Origin: DATARH01 sp050246595
Lineage (GTDB): Bacteria > Pseudomonadota > Alphaproteobacteria > ATCC43930 > CGMCC-115725
Assembly: GCA_050246595.1 (NCBI GenBank)
Contig: JBFWVT010000016.1
Span: 12,572 to 76,571, forward strand
Reading direction: 5' to 3'
Length of the DNA: 64,000 bases
Shown here: positions 16,042 to 25,165 of the stretch, piece after piece
Layout of the letters: each line of letters opens with the position of its first letter
Numbering within the stretch: position 1 is the first letter of the stretch
Position numbers and translations under genes: made by a program
The notes under the pieces: model-generated
What the model saw: the letters and a program-made list of their open reading frames with translations, nothing else
Databases searched by the model: none
Told to the model about the DNA's origin: nothing

Positions 16042-19000
16042 TTGCGGGTTGTCGCCGAGAAATCGGCTCCGTCCCGCCCCAAGCAGCCGTCGGTTTATCG
16101 CGAAGCGGCGCGGCATCTCGCGCACAGCGCGCAGCGCCTGCTGCGCTGGGGCGGGGCGTTGGCCGCTGCGCTGAGCCTGGTTCTGGCGGTCGCTGCATGG
16201 CGGCTGGCGCAAGGCCCGGTCGCGCTGGATTTTCTGGCCCCCTATGTCGAGGCTGCGCTCGATCGCGCCGGGATCGGGATCGACGTGACGCTGTCGGGCA
16301 TGCGGCTCGGGATCGATCTTCCGGCGCACCGGGTCGATCTGCGCGCCGACAATGTCCGTCTCGCCGCCCCCGACGGCACGAGGCTGGCGAGCCTGCCGCA
16401 GACGGCGATGAGCCTCGCGCTCGGCCCGCTGCTGCAAGGCCGGGTCGAGCCGACCTCGCTGATCGTCGAAAAGCCGGTCGTGCATCTGCGTCGCGATGCC
16501 GGTGGCGCGGTGTCGATCGACCTCGCGCCCTCCGAGCCGGGCGCCGATTCTGCCGGTCCGGTCGCGCTCGACCGTCTGCTGCGGCCGGCGGAGGGCGATC
16601 CGGCGGCGGCGCTGCCGCGACGGGTCGCGATCCGCGGCGCGACGGTTCTGATCGACGACGAGGGCAGCGGGCTGACATGGCGCGCCGATCCGGTCGATAT
16701 CGCGATCGAGCGCGGCCCCGACCGCATCAGCGGCGACATCTCGCTGGCGATGCCGCTCGGCGCCAGCCGGCCCGAGCTGCGCGCCGTCTTCCGCTACGCC
16801 GCGGCAAGCCGAAATCTCGATCTCGATCTGTCGCTCGACGGCGTGCTTCCCGCCGACCTCCCGGCGCCGGTTCCCGAACTGGCGCCGCTGCGGCAGGTCG
16901 AGGCGGCGCTGTCCGGCAGATTGCAGATGCGGATCGATCTGGATGCCGTTACGGCCGAGGCCGCCCGCCTCGATATCGCGATCGGCAACGGCAGGCTGCG
17001 CAGCGAGCTGCTGCCTAATGGCGGGATCGCGATCGGGGGCGGGGAACTGCGCGCCGTCTATGACCCGGAGGGTCGGGAGCTGCGGCTCGACACGCTGCGC
17101 CTCGATCTCGGCGGCGGCGGCGAGCTGGCGATCGCCGCCGTCATGCCCGGTATCGCCGCCGAGCGGATCGCGGCCGCCATTGAGGGACGCCCGCATGCGC
17201 CAGTCAAAGCGGGCGTTACGGCCACCCTGAAGCATATCCCGGCGGCGCGGCTCGGCGAGTTGTGGCCGGCTTTGTTCAGCCCCGGCGGGCGGCGCTGGGT
17301 TCTTGCGAACGTCCATGACGGCGTGCTCGACGAAGCCTCGGTGCAGCTTGCGATCGACCTCGACCCGGCGGCGCGCACGGCTGTCGTTGCACAAGCTTCC
17401 GGGACGCTGCGGTATCGCGACGTGACCGCCACTTATCTGAAGGGTCTGGAGCCGGTCCGCAAGGTCGGCGGGCGCGCGGTTTTCGACAGCGACCGGCTGG
17501 AATTCACGCCGACCGAGGGCTGGCTGCGCGGGCTGCGGGTGACCGGCGGTGCGCTGCTTCTGACCGAACTCGGGCAGGATGTCGAATGGCTTACGGTCGA
17601 TCTGCCGGTCGCGGGACCGCTGCGCGACGTGCTCGACATCATCGACGCCAAACCGCTCGGCTACGCACGCGATATCGGCGTCGATCCGGCCAAGGTCACC
17701 GGCCAGGTCGAAACGCGGCTGCATTTCCGATTGCCGCTGCTCGATGCGCTGAAGCTGGCGCAAGTCGAATACAAGGTCGAGGCGAGGCTCGCCGGGGTCG
17801 GCATCGCCGGCGCCGCGCTCGACCGCGACATCAGCGACGGCGATTTCGCGCTGGCGATCGACAAACCGGGGGCGCGGCTGCACGGCACTGCCCGTTTTGC
17901 GGATGTACCGGTGCGGCTCGACTCCGAGCTGCTGTTTCACGTGAAAAAAGGACCCAGAGCGCGCTATCGGGTCGCGGCTTCGCTCGACGACACGGCGCGG
18001 CGGCGTCTTGGTATCGAGATCGCGCCGGAGCGGTTCGGCGGGCCGGTCGCGATTGATGCACGCTATACCGAGTTCGCCGGAAACCGGGGCGAGGCCGACA
18101 TCCTGCTCGACCTGCGCGATGCCGCGCTGGGCCTGCCGGAGACCGGCTGGAAAAAACTGCCGGGAAGCGCCGGCACGGCGCGGGTGATCCTCGACCTCGA
18201 CAATGATGGAATTTCGCGGGTCCGAAGGATCGACGCGCAGGCGCCCGGTCTGCACGCCGTACTCAGCGGCCGCTTTACCGCGGACGGCAAGACGGTCGAA
18301 CAGATCGACATCCACCGCCTGACGCTCGGTGACAGCGATCTCGCCGGAACGGTCGTGCGCCGCCCGGCCGGAGGGTGGCGCGCCGACATTCACGCCGCGG
18401 TACTCGATGCGGGACACCTGCTGAAAGATTCCGGCGGTGCCGCCGCGATCCGATCCGACGCCGCCGATCGATTGCCGCCGCTGGCGGTCAATACCCGCAT
18501 CGGCCGGCTGCTGCTCGGTCCCCGCCGCGAGCTGCGCCAGGTCGCCGCCAGCCTTCTGTGGGACGGCGGGGACTGGCGGTCGGCGCAGATCGACGCGCAA
18601 TACGCAGGCGGCGGCGCCCTGTGGCTGCGGCTTGGCGAGGAGAGCGGCGGTCAGCCTGTGATGGTTCAATCCGACGATCTCGGCGCGATGCTGAAGCTGC
18701 TCGATATCACCGACACTGTAGAGGGCGGACGGCTGCGAATGGATGGACAGCTGATGCGGGAAGACGGCAAGCAGGTTCTGCGGGCTCATCTCGAAGGTAA
18801 GGACTACACCGTCAAGAATTCCTCGACCGCGCTGCGCGTGCTGTCGCTGCCTTCGCTGACCGGCATCGCGAGCGCGCTGTCCGGCTCCGGCCTGCCGTTC
18901 AGCACGTTGCGCGGCGACCTTATCTACCGTGATGGCGTCGTGTCGATCGAGAATGCTTTGGCATACGGCGAGTCGATCGGGGTCACCGCGGCGGGCTGGA

Positions 19001-19269
19001 TCGATACCGAGCGCGACCGGATGCAGCTGAACGGCACTCTCGCTCCGGCCTACGCGCTGAATTCGCTGCCCGGCAAGGTTCCGGTGATCGGCGCGGCGTT
19101 GGGCGGGTCGCAGGGTCTCTTCGCGGCCGATTTCCAGCTCAGCGGCGCGGCATCCGACCCGGAGGTCGCGGTCAACCCGCTCAGCATTCTCACGCCGGGC
19201 GGTCTGCGCACGCTGTTCGCCCCGCTCGTCGGTTTTCCGGAGCCGCAGCAGGTAGGCAGGACCGGGTAG
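16042..19269 (+). CDS. AsmA/YhdP-like envelope protein (DUF3971-type)
   Basis: The 1075-residue protein has one N-terminal membrane helix (GGALAAALSLVLAVAAW, about residues 38-55) and then a very long beta-rich periplasmic region. It ends with an AsmA-like C-terminal segment (RLDGQL-like repeats, SGSGLPFSTLRGDL, GTLAPAYALNSLPGKVPVIG). This is the layout of YhdP/AsmA-family bridging proteins, which in other Gram-negative bacteria are linked to phospholipid transport to the outer membrane. The only start that keeps the membrane anchor is TTG 16042, divergent from glnE by about 60 bp. The exact role is not shown by sequence. Confidence 0.85.
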   Translation: MRVVAEKSAPSRPKQPSVYREAARHLAHSAQRLLRWGGALAAALSLVLAVAAWRLAQGPVALDFLAPYVEAALDRAGIGIDVTLSGMRLGIDLPAHRVDLRADNVRLAAPDGTRLASLPQTAMSLALGPLLQGRVEPTSLIVEKPVVHLRRDAGGAVSIDLAPSEPGADSAGPVALDRLLRPAEGDPAAALPRRVAIRGATVLIDDEGSGLTWRADPVDIAIERGPDRISGDISLAMPLGASRPELRAVFRYAAASRNLDLDLSLDGVLPADLPAPVPELAPLRQVEAALSGRLQMRIDLDAVTAEAARLDIAIGNGRLRSELLPNGGIAIGGGELRAVYDPEGRELRLDTLRLDLGGGGELAIAAVMPGIAAERIAAAIEGRPHAPVKAGVTATLKHIPAARLGELWPALFSPGGRRWVLANVHDGVLDEASVQLAIDLDPAARTAVVAQASGTLRYRDVTATYLKGLEPVRKVGGRAVFDSDRLEFTPTEGWLRGLRVTGGALLLTELGQDVEWLTVDLPVAGPLRDVLDIIDAKPLGYARDIGVDPAKVTGQVETRLHFRLPLLDALKLAQVEYKVEARLAGVGIAGAALDRDISDGDFALAIDKPGARLHGTARFADVPVRLDSELLFHVKKGPRARYRVAASLDDTARRRLGIEIAPERFGGPVAIDARYTEFAGNRGEADILLDLRDAALGLPETGWKKLPGSAGTARVILDLDNDGISRVRRIDAQAPGLHAVLSGRFTADGKTVEQIDIHRLTLGDSDLAGTVVRRPAGGWRADIHAAVLDAGHLLKDSGGAAAIRSDAADRLPPLAVNTRIGRLLLGPRRELRQVAASLLWDGGDWRSAQIDAQYAGGGALWLRLGEESGGQPVMVQSDDLGAMLKLLDITDTVEGGRLRMDGQLMREDGKQVLRAHLEGKDYTVKNSSTALRVLSLPSLTGIASALSGSGLPFSTLRGDLIYRDGVVSIENALAYGESIGVTAAGWIDTERDRMQLNGTLAPAYALNSLPGKVPVIGAALGGSQGLFAADFQLSGAASDPEVAVNPLSILTPGGLRTLFAPLVGFPEPQQVGRTG

Positions 19270-19448
19270 TAGCGCTTCGGACCGATCTCAGCGGCACCGG
19301 GGGAGCCGGTCGGCGAGAGGGCGGGCCGCGCGTCGCGCAGCCCGCGCCCTGCAATACCGGAGTGCGGACCGCCGGCCTCCGGCCGGCAGCCGGCGAGACG
19401 CTGGCGATCCCGAGAGGCGCAGGCGGCAGGGAGCGCCCGATTCACAGC

Positions 19449-22091
19449 TCACAGCGTCCGGGCGATCTCTTCCATCTCGAAGCATTCAATGACATCGCCG
19501 ACCTGGATGTTCTCGTAATTCTCAAAGGCCATGCCGCATTCGTAGCCTTCGCGCACCTCGCGGACCTCGTCCTTGAAGCGCTTCAGCGTCTTCAGCGAGC
19601 CTTCGTGGATCACGACATTGTCGCGCAGCAGGCGGACCTTGGCGCCGCGCCGCACGACGCCCTCGGTCACCATGCAGCCGGCCACCTTGCCGACGCGGGT
19701 GATGTTGAAGACCTCGCGGATAGAGGCGTTGCCGAGGAAACGCTCGCGCAGGGTCGGCGACAGCATGCCGGACAGGGCAGAGCGTACATCATCAATCAGG
19801 TCATAAATGATCGCGTAGTAGCGGATCTCGACCGCATCGCGTTGCGCCAGTTCGCGGGCCTGCTGATTGGCGCGCACGTTGAACCCGATGATCAGCGCGC
19901 CGGTTGCCTTGGCGAGGATGACATCGCTTTCGGTGATGCCGCCGACCCCGGAATGCAGCACCCGGACTGCGACCTCGTCGGTCGAGATTCTTTCGAGCGA
20001 GGCGACGATCGCCTCGACCGAACCCTGCACGTCGCCCTTGACGACGACGGCCAGCTCCTTGGCCCCGCCGGCCGCGATCTTCGAGAACATCTGTTCGAGC
20101 GTGCCGCGCCCGCCGGCCGCCGCAGCCGTATCGCGCTTGCGGCGCTGGCGGAAATCGGCGATCTCGCGCGCCCGGCTCTCGTTCTCGACAACGACAAAAT
20201 CATCGCCGGCGAGCGGCAGACCGTTGAACCCGAGCACCTCGATCGGCGTCGAAGGACCGGCCTCCTCCAGGTACTGCCCGCGCTCGTCGATCAGCGCGCG
20301 CACCCGGCCCCATTCGCCGCCAGCGACGAAAATATCGCCGACATCCAGCGTACCGCGCTGCACCAGAACCGTCGCAACCGGACCACGGCCGCGGTCGAGC
20401 TTGGCTTCGAGGATGACCCCCTCGGCCGTGCGCTCCGGGTTCGCCTTCAGGTCGAGCAATTCGGCCTGCAGCAGGATCGCTTCCTGCAATTTGTCGAGAT
20501 TGGTCTTTTTCAGCGCCGATACCTCGACATCGAGCACCTCGCCGCCGAGTTCCTCGACGACCAGCTCGTGCTGCAACAATTCCTGGCGGACCCGGTCGGG
20601 CCGCGCGTCCGGCCGGTCGATCTTGTTGATCGCGACGATGATCGGAACATCGGCCGCCTTGGCGTGACGGATCGCCTCGACTGTCTGCTCCATGATCCCG
20701 TCATCGGCGGCGACGACCAGCACGACGATATCGGTGACATTGGCGCCGCGCGCGCGCATTGCGGTAAAGGCCTGGTGGCCCGGCGTATCGATAAAGGTGA
20801 TCTGCTTGCCGTCCGCCAAGGTTACGCGGTAGGCGCCGATGTGCTGCGTGATGCCGCCGGCCTCGCCGCCGGCCACGTCGGTCTGCCGCATCGCGTCGAG
20901 CAGCGAGGTCTTGCCATGATCGACATGCCCCATGATTGTGACGACCGGGGCGCGCGGCTCCAGCATATCCGGTTCGTCGGGTTCGCCGCGCAGCCCGATC
21001 TCGACATCGGACTCGGAAACACGGCGCAGACGGTGGCCGAATTCGGTCACGATCAGCTCGGCCGTGTCGGCGTCGATGGTCTGGTTGATCGTCGCCATCA
21101 CGCCCATGCGCATCAGCGCCTTGATCACGTCGGCGCCGCGCTCGGCCATGCGGTTGGCCAGTTCCTGGATCGTGATCGTCTCGGGGATGACCACGTCGCG
21201 CACGATCTTGGTCTGATCCCGCCGCAGCATGCGCTGGCGCTCGCGCTCGCGGGCACGGCGGACCGAGGCGAGGCTGCGGGTGCGCTCGCCGGCGTCCTCG
21301 TCGAGGGCGCGCGTCACGGTCAGCTTGCCGCGGCGGCGCTGGTCGTCGGTGCGCCGCACCGGGGCGGCCGGACGCTTCACATCCGGGCGACGACCGGGCC
21401 GCGCGACGGCCGGCGCCTCCTCTTCCTCTCCCGCCTCGACGGCCGGAGCCGCCATCTTGCCGGCGGCGGTGAGCGCGGCGACCTTGGCGGCGGCGGCCTT
21501 GCCGGCGCGCTCGGCGACCTCGCGGCGGGCTTCTTCCTCCTTGCGGCGGGCCTCCTCCTCGGCGGCGCGCTGTTTCGCGTCTTCCTCGGCCTTGCGGCGC
21601 GCCTTTTCCTCCTCGACCTTGCGGCGCGCCTCTTCCTCGGCCCGCAGGCGCGCCTCTTCGGCGGCGCGCTCCTCCTCCTGGCGCCGGCGATCGGCTTCGG
21701 CGAGCGCGGCGCGGCGGCGCGCCTCCTCGTCGGCCTTGCGTGCGTCCTGCAGGACGCGCACACGGGTCGCATGCTCGGCGGCGGTCAGTGTGCGACCGCC
21801 ACCGGCCGGACGGGCGGCGCCACGGCCGGAAGGGGCCGAAGGCGCGGCCGGCTGCGCGCGGGCGGCAGGCGGGGCTGGCGGCTCGCCGCGGCCGGGTTCC
21901 GCCGTACCAGGTGCCACGGCGCGCTTCTTGCGAACCTCGACGGTTACCGCCTTCGAGCGGCCGTGCGAGAAGCTCTGGCGCACCTGCTGCCCGGTCTCGG
22001 CCGGGCGGCGCAGCCCCAACGTGCCGCCGGAACGCAGCGTCAAACGCTTCTGCTCGTGCTCGTTGGCGTCGTGTTCGTTCGCTTCAGTCAT
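19449..22091 (-). CDS. infB: Translation initiation factor IF-2
   Basis: The 880-residue protein positions initiator tRNA on the ribosome with GTP. It has a long basic and acidic N-terminal region with an alanine/glutamate/arginine coiled coil (about residues 110-200, EEARRKEEEARRE repeats). The GTPase domain follows, with G1 at GHVDHGKTSLLDA (about residue 387), G3 DTPGH and G4 NKID, and then domains II-IV. It is the last gene of the rimP-nusA-ylxR-infB operon and overlaps ylxR by 8 bp. The usual followers rbfA and truB are absent; a convergent AsmA-like gene comes next. Confidence 0.98.
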   Translation of the reverse strand: MTEANEHDANEHEQKRLTLRSGGTLGLRRPAETGQQVRQSFSHGRSKAVTVEVRKKRAVAPGTAEPGRGEPPAPPAARAQPAAPSAPSGRGAARPAGGGRTLTAAEHATRVRVLQDARKADEEARRRAALAEADRRRQEEERAAEEARLRAEEEARRKVEEEKARRKAEEDAKQRAAEEEARRKEEEARREVAERAGKAAAAKVAALTAAGKMAAPAVEAGEEEEAPAVARPGRRPDVKRPAAPVRRTDDQRRRGKLTVTRALDEDAGERTRSLASVRRARERERQRMLRRDQTKIVRDVVIPETITIQELANRMAERGADVIKALMRMGVMATINQTIDADTAELIVTEFGHRLRRVSESDVEIGLRGEPDEPDMLEPRAPVVTIMGHVDHGKTSLLDAMRQTDVAGGEAGGITQHIGAYRVTLADGKQITFIDTPGHQAFTAMRARGANVTDIVVLVVAADDGIMEQTVEAIRHAKAADVPIIVAINKIDRPDARPDRVRQELLQHELVVEELGGEVLDVEVSALKKTNLDKLQEAILLQAELLDLKANPERTAEGVILEAKLDRGRGPVATVLVQRGTLDVGDIFVAGGEWGRVRALIDERGQYLEEAGPSTPIEVLGFNGLPLAGDDFVVVENESRAREIADFRQRRKRDTAAAAGGRGTLEQMFSKIAAGGAKELAVVVKGDVQGSVEAIVASLERISTDEVAVRVLHSGVGGITESDVILAKATGALIIGFNVRANQQARELAQRDAVEIRYYAIIYDLIDDVRSALSGMLSPTLRERFLGNASIREVFNITRVGKVAGCMVTEGVVRRGAKVRLLRDNVVIHEGSLKTLKRFKDEVREVREGYECGMAFENYENIQVGDVIECFEMEEIARTL

Positions 22092-22791
22092 GCGCTTCGG
22101 TACCGTCCTTATCTTGCGCCGGAGCCTCCGGCTTCAAACCGTCTTTTAATGCGGCCGATCCACTCGGCCCGGCGACGCGCAACCCGGCCAGCTTGTCCAG
22201 ATCGGCAAGCAGCCGCCGGCACAGCTTTCCGCCGCCTACCGCCGCGTGCACGATCCGGTCGCGGCCGAATGCCGCGCCAAGCTCGGTCGCCGTGAGGGTT
22301 TCGGCGCAGGGCAGGCCGCGTCCCAACTCGGCCAGCTTTCGCCGCCCGCCTTCCGCACCGTCCCGCGCGCATAACAACAGCGCGGCGCGTCCGTGCCGTA
22401 CCGCGTCGCAAACCCGATCGAACCCGGCGACCGCCAGCCCGGCCCGTCTGGCGAGCCCAAGCGAGTCGACACAGCGCCGGGCCAGCAGATTTTCCAACCG
22501 GTCCGCGAGGTCGGAAGACACCGACACAGGCCGGCGCGCCGCGCGCGCGAAGGCGCGTTTCGCGACCGCCCGATCGACTATATCCCGGCACGGCGTCAAC
22601 CACAAACCCCGTCCGGGAAGCCGCTCGTCGATATCGGGCACGACCGTCCCGTCGGGTCCGACGACAAAGCGCAGCAGCCGGGCGCGATCACGCACCTCTC
22701 CGGTCGCGATGCAGCGACGCTGCGGCGAGGCGGCGCTCGCCGTCCCGTCCGCCGCAGCCTCCGGCTCTTCGTGGTCCGAGAGAAACGCCGT
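22084..22791 (-). CDS. ylxR: YlxR (DUF448) RNA-binding protein fused to L7Ae-like domain
   Basis: The N-terminal part has the DUF448 signature (RRCIATGEVRDRARLLRFVV, PDGTVVPD, LPGRGLWL). The C-terminal half (LGLARRAGLAVAGFDRVCDAV, GRAALLLCARD, FGRDRIVHAAV) is an L7Ae/YlxQ-type RNA-binding domain. The fusion is common in alphaproteobacteria. Between the nusA stop and the conserved region there is no ATG, GTG or TTG in frame. The given start is an ACG at 22791, 8 nt after AAAGGAG; it is a guess. It overlaps infB by 8 bp at its end. It probably acts in RNA maturation linked to NusA and IF-2. Confidence 0.85.
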   Translation of the reverse strand, partial: TAFLSDHEEPEAAADGTASAASPQRRCIATGEVRDRARLLRFVVGPDGTVVPDIDERLPGRGLWLTPCRDIVDRAVAKRAFARAARRPVSVSSDLADRLENLLARRCVDSLGLARRAGLAVAGFDRVCDAVRHGRAALLLCARDGAEGGRRKLAELGRGLPCAETLTATELGAAFGRDRIVHAAVGGGKLCRRLLADLDKLAGLRVAGPSGSAALKDGLKPEAPAQDKDGTEAHD

Positions 22792-22796
22792 TGCCT

Positions 22797-24365
22797 CTAC
22801 TCCTTTATCGCCTCGGCCGCCGCGCTCTCGCCGGCTTCCGCCTCCTCGAACCAATGGGCGCGCTCGCGGGCGTCCATGATCAGCGCATTGGCTTCGTCCG
22901 GTTCGAGCGCCGCGCCGCCTTTGTCGGAACCACCGAGCATCTCGACCAGCTCGTCGCCGGCCAGCCCGGCGAAGTCGTCGAGGGTCTTGATGCCATTCTC
23001 GCCCAATGTCACCAGCATGCCGGGGGTCAAGCCTTCGAGCGAGGCCAGATCGTCCTCGACACCAAGCCGGCGGTAGCGCTCCTCGTACTCGCGGTCGCGC
23101 CGTTCCAGCGCATAGCGCGCGCGTTCCTGAAGCTCGGCCGCGATCTCCTCGTCGAAACCCTCGATCCCGGCCAGATCCTCGATCGCGACATAAGCCACTT
23201 CTTCGAGCGAGCCGAAACCCTCCGTGACCAGCAGATGGGCGATGACATCGTCGATGTCGAGCGCGTCGATAAACATTTGGCTGCGGCTGCGGAATTCCTC
23301 GGTGCGCCGCTCCGATTCCTCGGCCTCGGTCAGGATGTCGATATCCCATCCCGTGAGCTGCGAGGCGAGCCGTACATTCTGCCCGCGCCGGCCGATCGCC
23401 AGGCTCAACTGGTCGTCGGGCACCACGACCTCGATGCGGCGCTGCTCCTCGTCCATGACGACCTTGCTGACCTCGGCCGGGGCCAGCGCGTTGACGACAA
23501 AGGTCGCCGGGTCGGACGACCACGGGATGATGTCGATCTTCTCGCCCTGCAACTCGCCGACCACGGCCTGCACACGGCTGCCGCGCATGCCGACGCAGGC
23601 GCCGACCGGGTCGATGCCGCTGTCGCGCGAGATGACGGCGATCTTGGCCCGGCTGCCGGGGTCGCGCGCGACGGATTTGATCTCGATGATGCCGTCGTAG
23701 ATTTCCGGCACTTCCTGCGCAAACAGCCGGGCCATGAACTCGGGGCGCGTGCGCGACAGAAAGATCTGCGGGCCGCGGGTCTCCTGGCGCACGTCGAAGA
23801 CATAGGCGCGCACCCGCTCGCCCTGGCGGAAGCTCTCGCGCGGCAGCAATTCGTCGCGTCGCAGCATCGCCTCGGCGCGGCCGAGATCGACGACGACATT
23901 GCCGAATTCGACCCGCTTGACCAGGCCGTTGACGATCTCGCCGATGCGGTCCTTGAACTCGGCGTATTGCCGCTGCCGCTCGGCGTCGCGCACCTTCTGC
24001 ACGATGACCTGCTTTGCGGTCTGCGCCGCGATGCGGCCGAAATCGATCGGCGGCAGCGGATCGGTGATGAAATCGCCGATCTCGGCCTCGGCGTTGAGGC
24101 GTTTGGCGGCCGCGAGCGGGATCTGCGTCGCGTCGTTCTCGACCTCGTCGACGACCTCGCGAAAGCGCAACAGCCGGATCTCGCCGCTGCGGCGGTCGAT
24201 CTCGGCGCGGATATCGTATTCCTGACCGTATTTCGAGCGCCCGGCCTTCTGGATGGCCTGCTCCATCGCTTCGAGGACCTCGTCCTTGTCGATGCCTTTG
24301 TCGCGGGCGACCGTATCGGCGACCTGCAACAGTTCGGGGCGGGCGTAGGTGGTGGTGCTTTCCAT
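22797..24365 (-). CDS. nusA: Transcription termination/antitermination factor NusA
   Basis: The 522-residue RNA polymerase-binding factor acts in pausing, termination and rRNA antitermination. It has the N-terminal polymerase-binding domain, an S1 domain, and two KH domains (SRDSGIDPVGACVGMRGSRVQ; LAIGRRGQNVRLASQL). C-terminal helix-hairpin repeats follow (SLEGLTPGMLVTLGENGIKTLDDFAGLAGDE region) and it ends in an acidic tail. The start at ATG 24365 is preceded by GGAAG. Its last codons contain the AAAGGAG that is the likely ribosome site of ylxR. Part of the rimP operon. Confidence 0.98.
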   Translation of the reverse strand: MESTTTYARPELLQVADTVARDKGIDKDEVLEAMEQAIQKAGRSKYGQEYDIRAEIDRRSGEIRLLRFREVVDEVENDATQIPLAAAKRLNAEAEIGDFITDPLPPIDFGRIAAQTAKQVIVQKVRDAERQRQYAEFKDRIGEIVNGLVKRVEFGNVVVDLGRAEAMLRRDELLPRESFRQGERVRAYVFDVRQETRGPQIFLSRTRPEFMARLFAQEVPEIYDGIIEIKSVARDPGSRAKIAVISRDSGIDPVGACVGMRGSRVQAVVGELQGEKIDIIPWSSDPATFVVNALAPAEVSKVVMDEEQRRIEVVVPDDQLSLAIGRRGQNVRLASQLTGWDIDILTEAEESERRTEEFRSRSQMFIDALDIDDVIAHLLVTEGFGSLEEVAYVAIEDLAGIEGFDEEIAAELQERARYALERRDREYEERYRRLGVEDDLASLEGLTPGMLVTLGENGIKTLDDFAGLAGDELVEMLGGSDKGGAALEPDEANALIMDARERAHWFEEAEAGESAAAEAIKE

Positions 24366-24419
24366 CGTGCTTCCGTCGATCAACCGTGCGTCAGAGCGGC
24401 ACGTCTGGTTATCGGTTCA

Positions 24420-24938
24420 TCAGTGCGTCTGGCCGGGCTTGCGCGCCGCCAGCGCGAGCAATTCGTCGTTCAGGACAAGTTTCGCCCTTGTGATCGCGTC
24501 CAACGGGAGGCGCACCTCGCTGCCCTCGACGGCGACCCGGATATGGTCTCCGTCGCGCCCGAGGACGCGGCCGCGAAACCGCTTGCGGCCGCCCTGGCCT
24601 GCAATATCGAGCGGGGCCGACAGGTCGATGCGCGCCTCCAGCCCGGCGAAACGGTCGTAATCCTCCGGGCGGACCAGCGGCCGGTCGATGCCGGGCGAGC
24701 TGACTTCGAGCATATAGGCGCCCGCGATCGGGTCGGCGACATCGAGCAGCGCCGAGACCGCGCGGCTGATCTCGGCGCAGTCCTCGACGGTCATCGGCGC
24801 GTCGTCTCGGCGCTCGGCCATGACCTGCAAGGTCGGCCGCCGCAACCCGCCGGTCTGCATCAGCCGCACGAGACGGTAGCCCATCGCGTCGAGCGAGGGT
24901 TCGATGATCCGGGCAATCTCGTTCGGGTCGATCGCCAA
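24420..24938 (-). CDS. rimP: Ribosome maturation factor RimP
   Basis: The protein is about 172 residues long and acts in 30S subunit assembly. Conserved stretches are PSLDAMGYRLVRLMQ, CAEISRAVSALLDVADP, YMLEVSSPGIDRPLVR and a C-terminal SH3-like part. No ATG is available; TTG 24938 with GGGA upstream best fits the family N-terminus. The longer frame to 25040 would run through a strong terminator hairpin and is rejected. First gene of the rimP-nusA-ylxR-infB operon. Confidence 0.93.
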   Translation of the reverse strand: MAIDPNEIARIIEPSLDAMGYRLVRLMQTGGLRRPTLQVMAERRDDAPMTVEDCAEISRAVSALLDVADPIAGAYMLEVSSPGIDRPLVRPEDYDRFAGLEARIDLSAPLDIAGQGGRKRFRGRVLGRDGDHIRVAVEGSEVRLPLDAITRAKLVLNDELLALAARKPGQTH

Positions 24939-25007
24939 CCGCGTCCCATTCCCTTCTCGCCGCGACCGTCCCCGCGCCGGAGGAGGTCGGTCGAGGCAAA
25001 TCCACAA

Positions 25008-25032
25008 AGAAAAAGTGGGCCGCCGGGCCCAC
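25008..25032 (-). terminator. Intrinsic terminator in the rimP operon leader
   Basis: Read on the minus strand, a perfect 7-bp stem (GTGGGCC / GGCCCAC) with a 4-base loop is followed by TTTTTCTTT. It points toward rimP and lies about 70 nt before its probable start. No gene ends upstream on this strand, since the neighbour SDR gene runs the other way. It is therefore a leader terminator, which suggests attenuation of the operon. Confidence 0.85.
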
Positions 25033-25097
25033 TCGAACAACCGGTCCGGCGAGCGATCGTCGCCACAGCCGACCCTATCGGAGTTTCATGGCATACA

Positions 25098-25124
25098 AAT
25101 ATAATCGGACCGCCAGGATGGCAA
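25098..25124. promoter_or_regulatory. Probable divergent promoter between rimP operon and SDR gene
   Basis: On the plus strand a perfect -10 hexamer TATAAT lies at 25100-25105, upstream of the SDR start. On the minus strand TTGCCA (25124-25119) and TATATT (25103-25098), 15 bp apart, could serve the rimP operon and would put the terminator at 25008-25032 in its leader. Spacing on the minus strand is short, so confidence is low. Confidence 0.4.
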
Positions 25125-25165
25125 GGCGAAAGGCGCGCCGAGGCGGGTTCGGGAGGGTTGCGGCA

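Noticed and set aside
15980..16678. N-terminal extension of GlnE across the divergent AsmA-like gene
   Set aside because: The extension is Arg/Ala-rich shadow translation antisense to the AsmA-like gene and exceeds the normal GlnE length.
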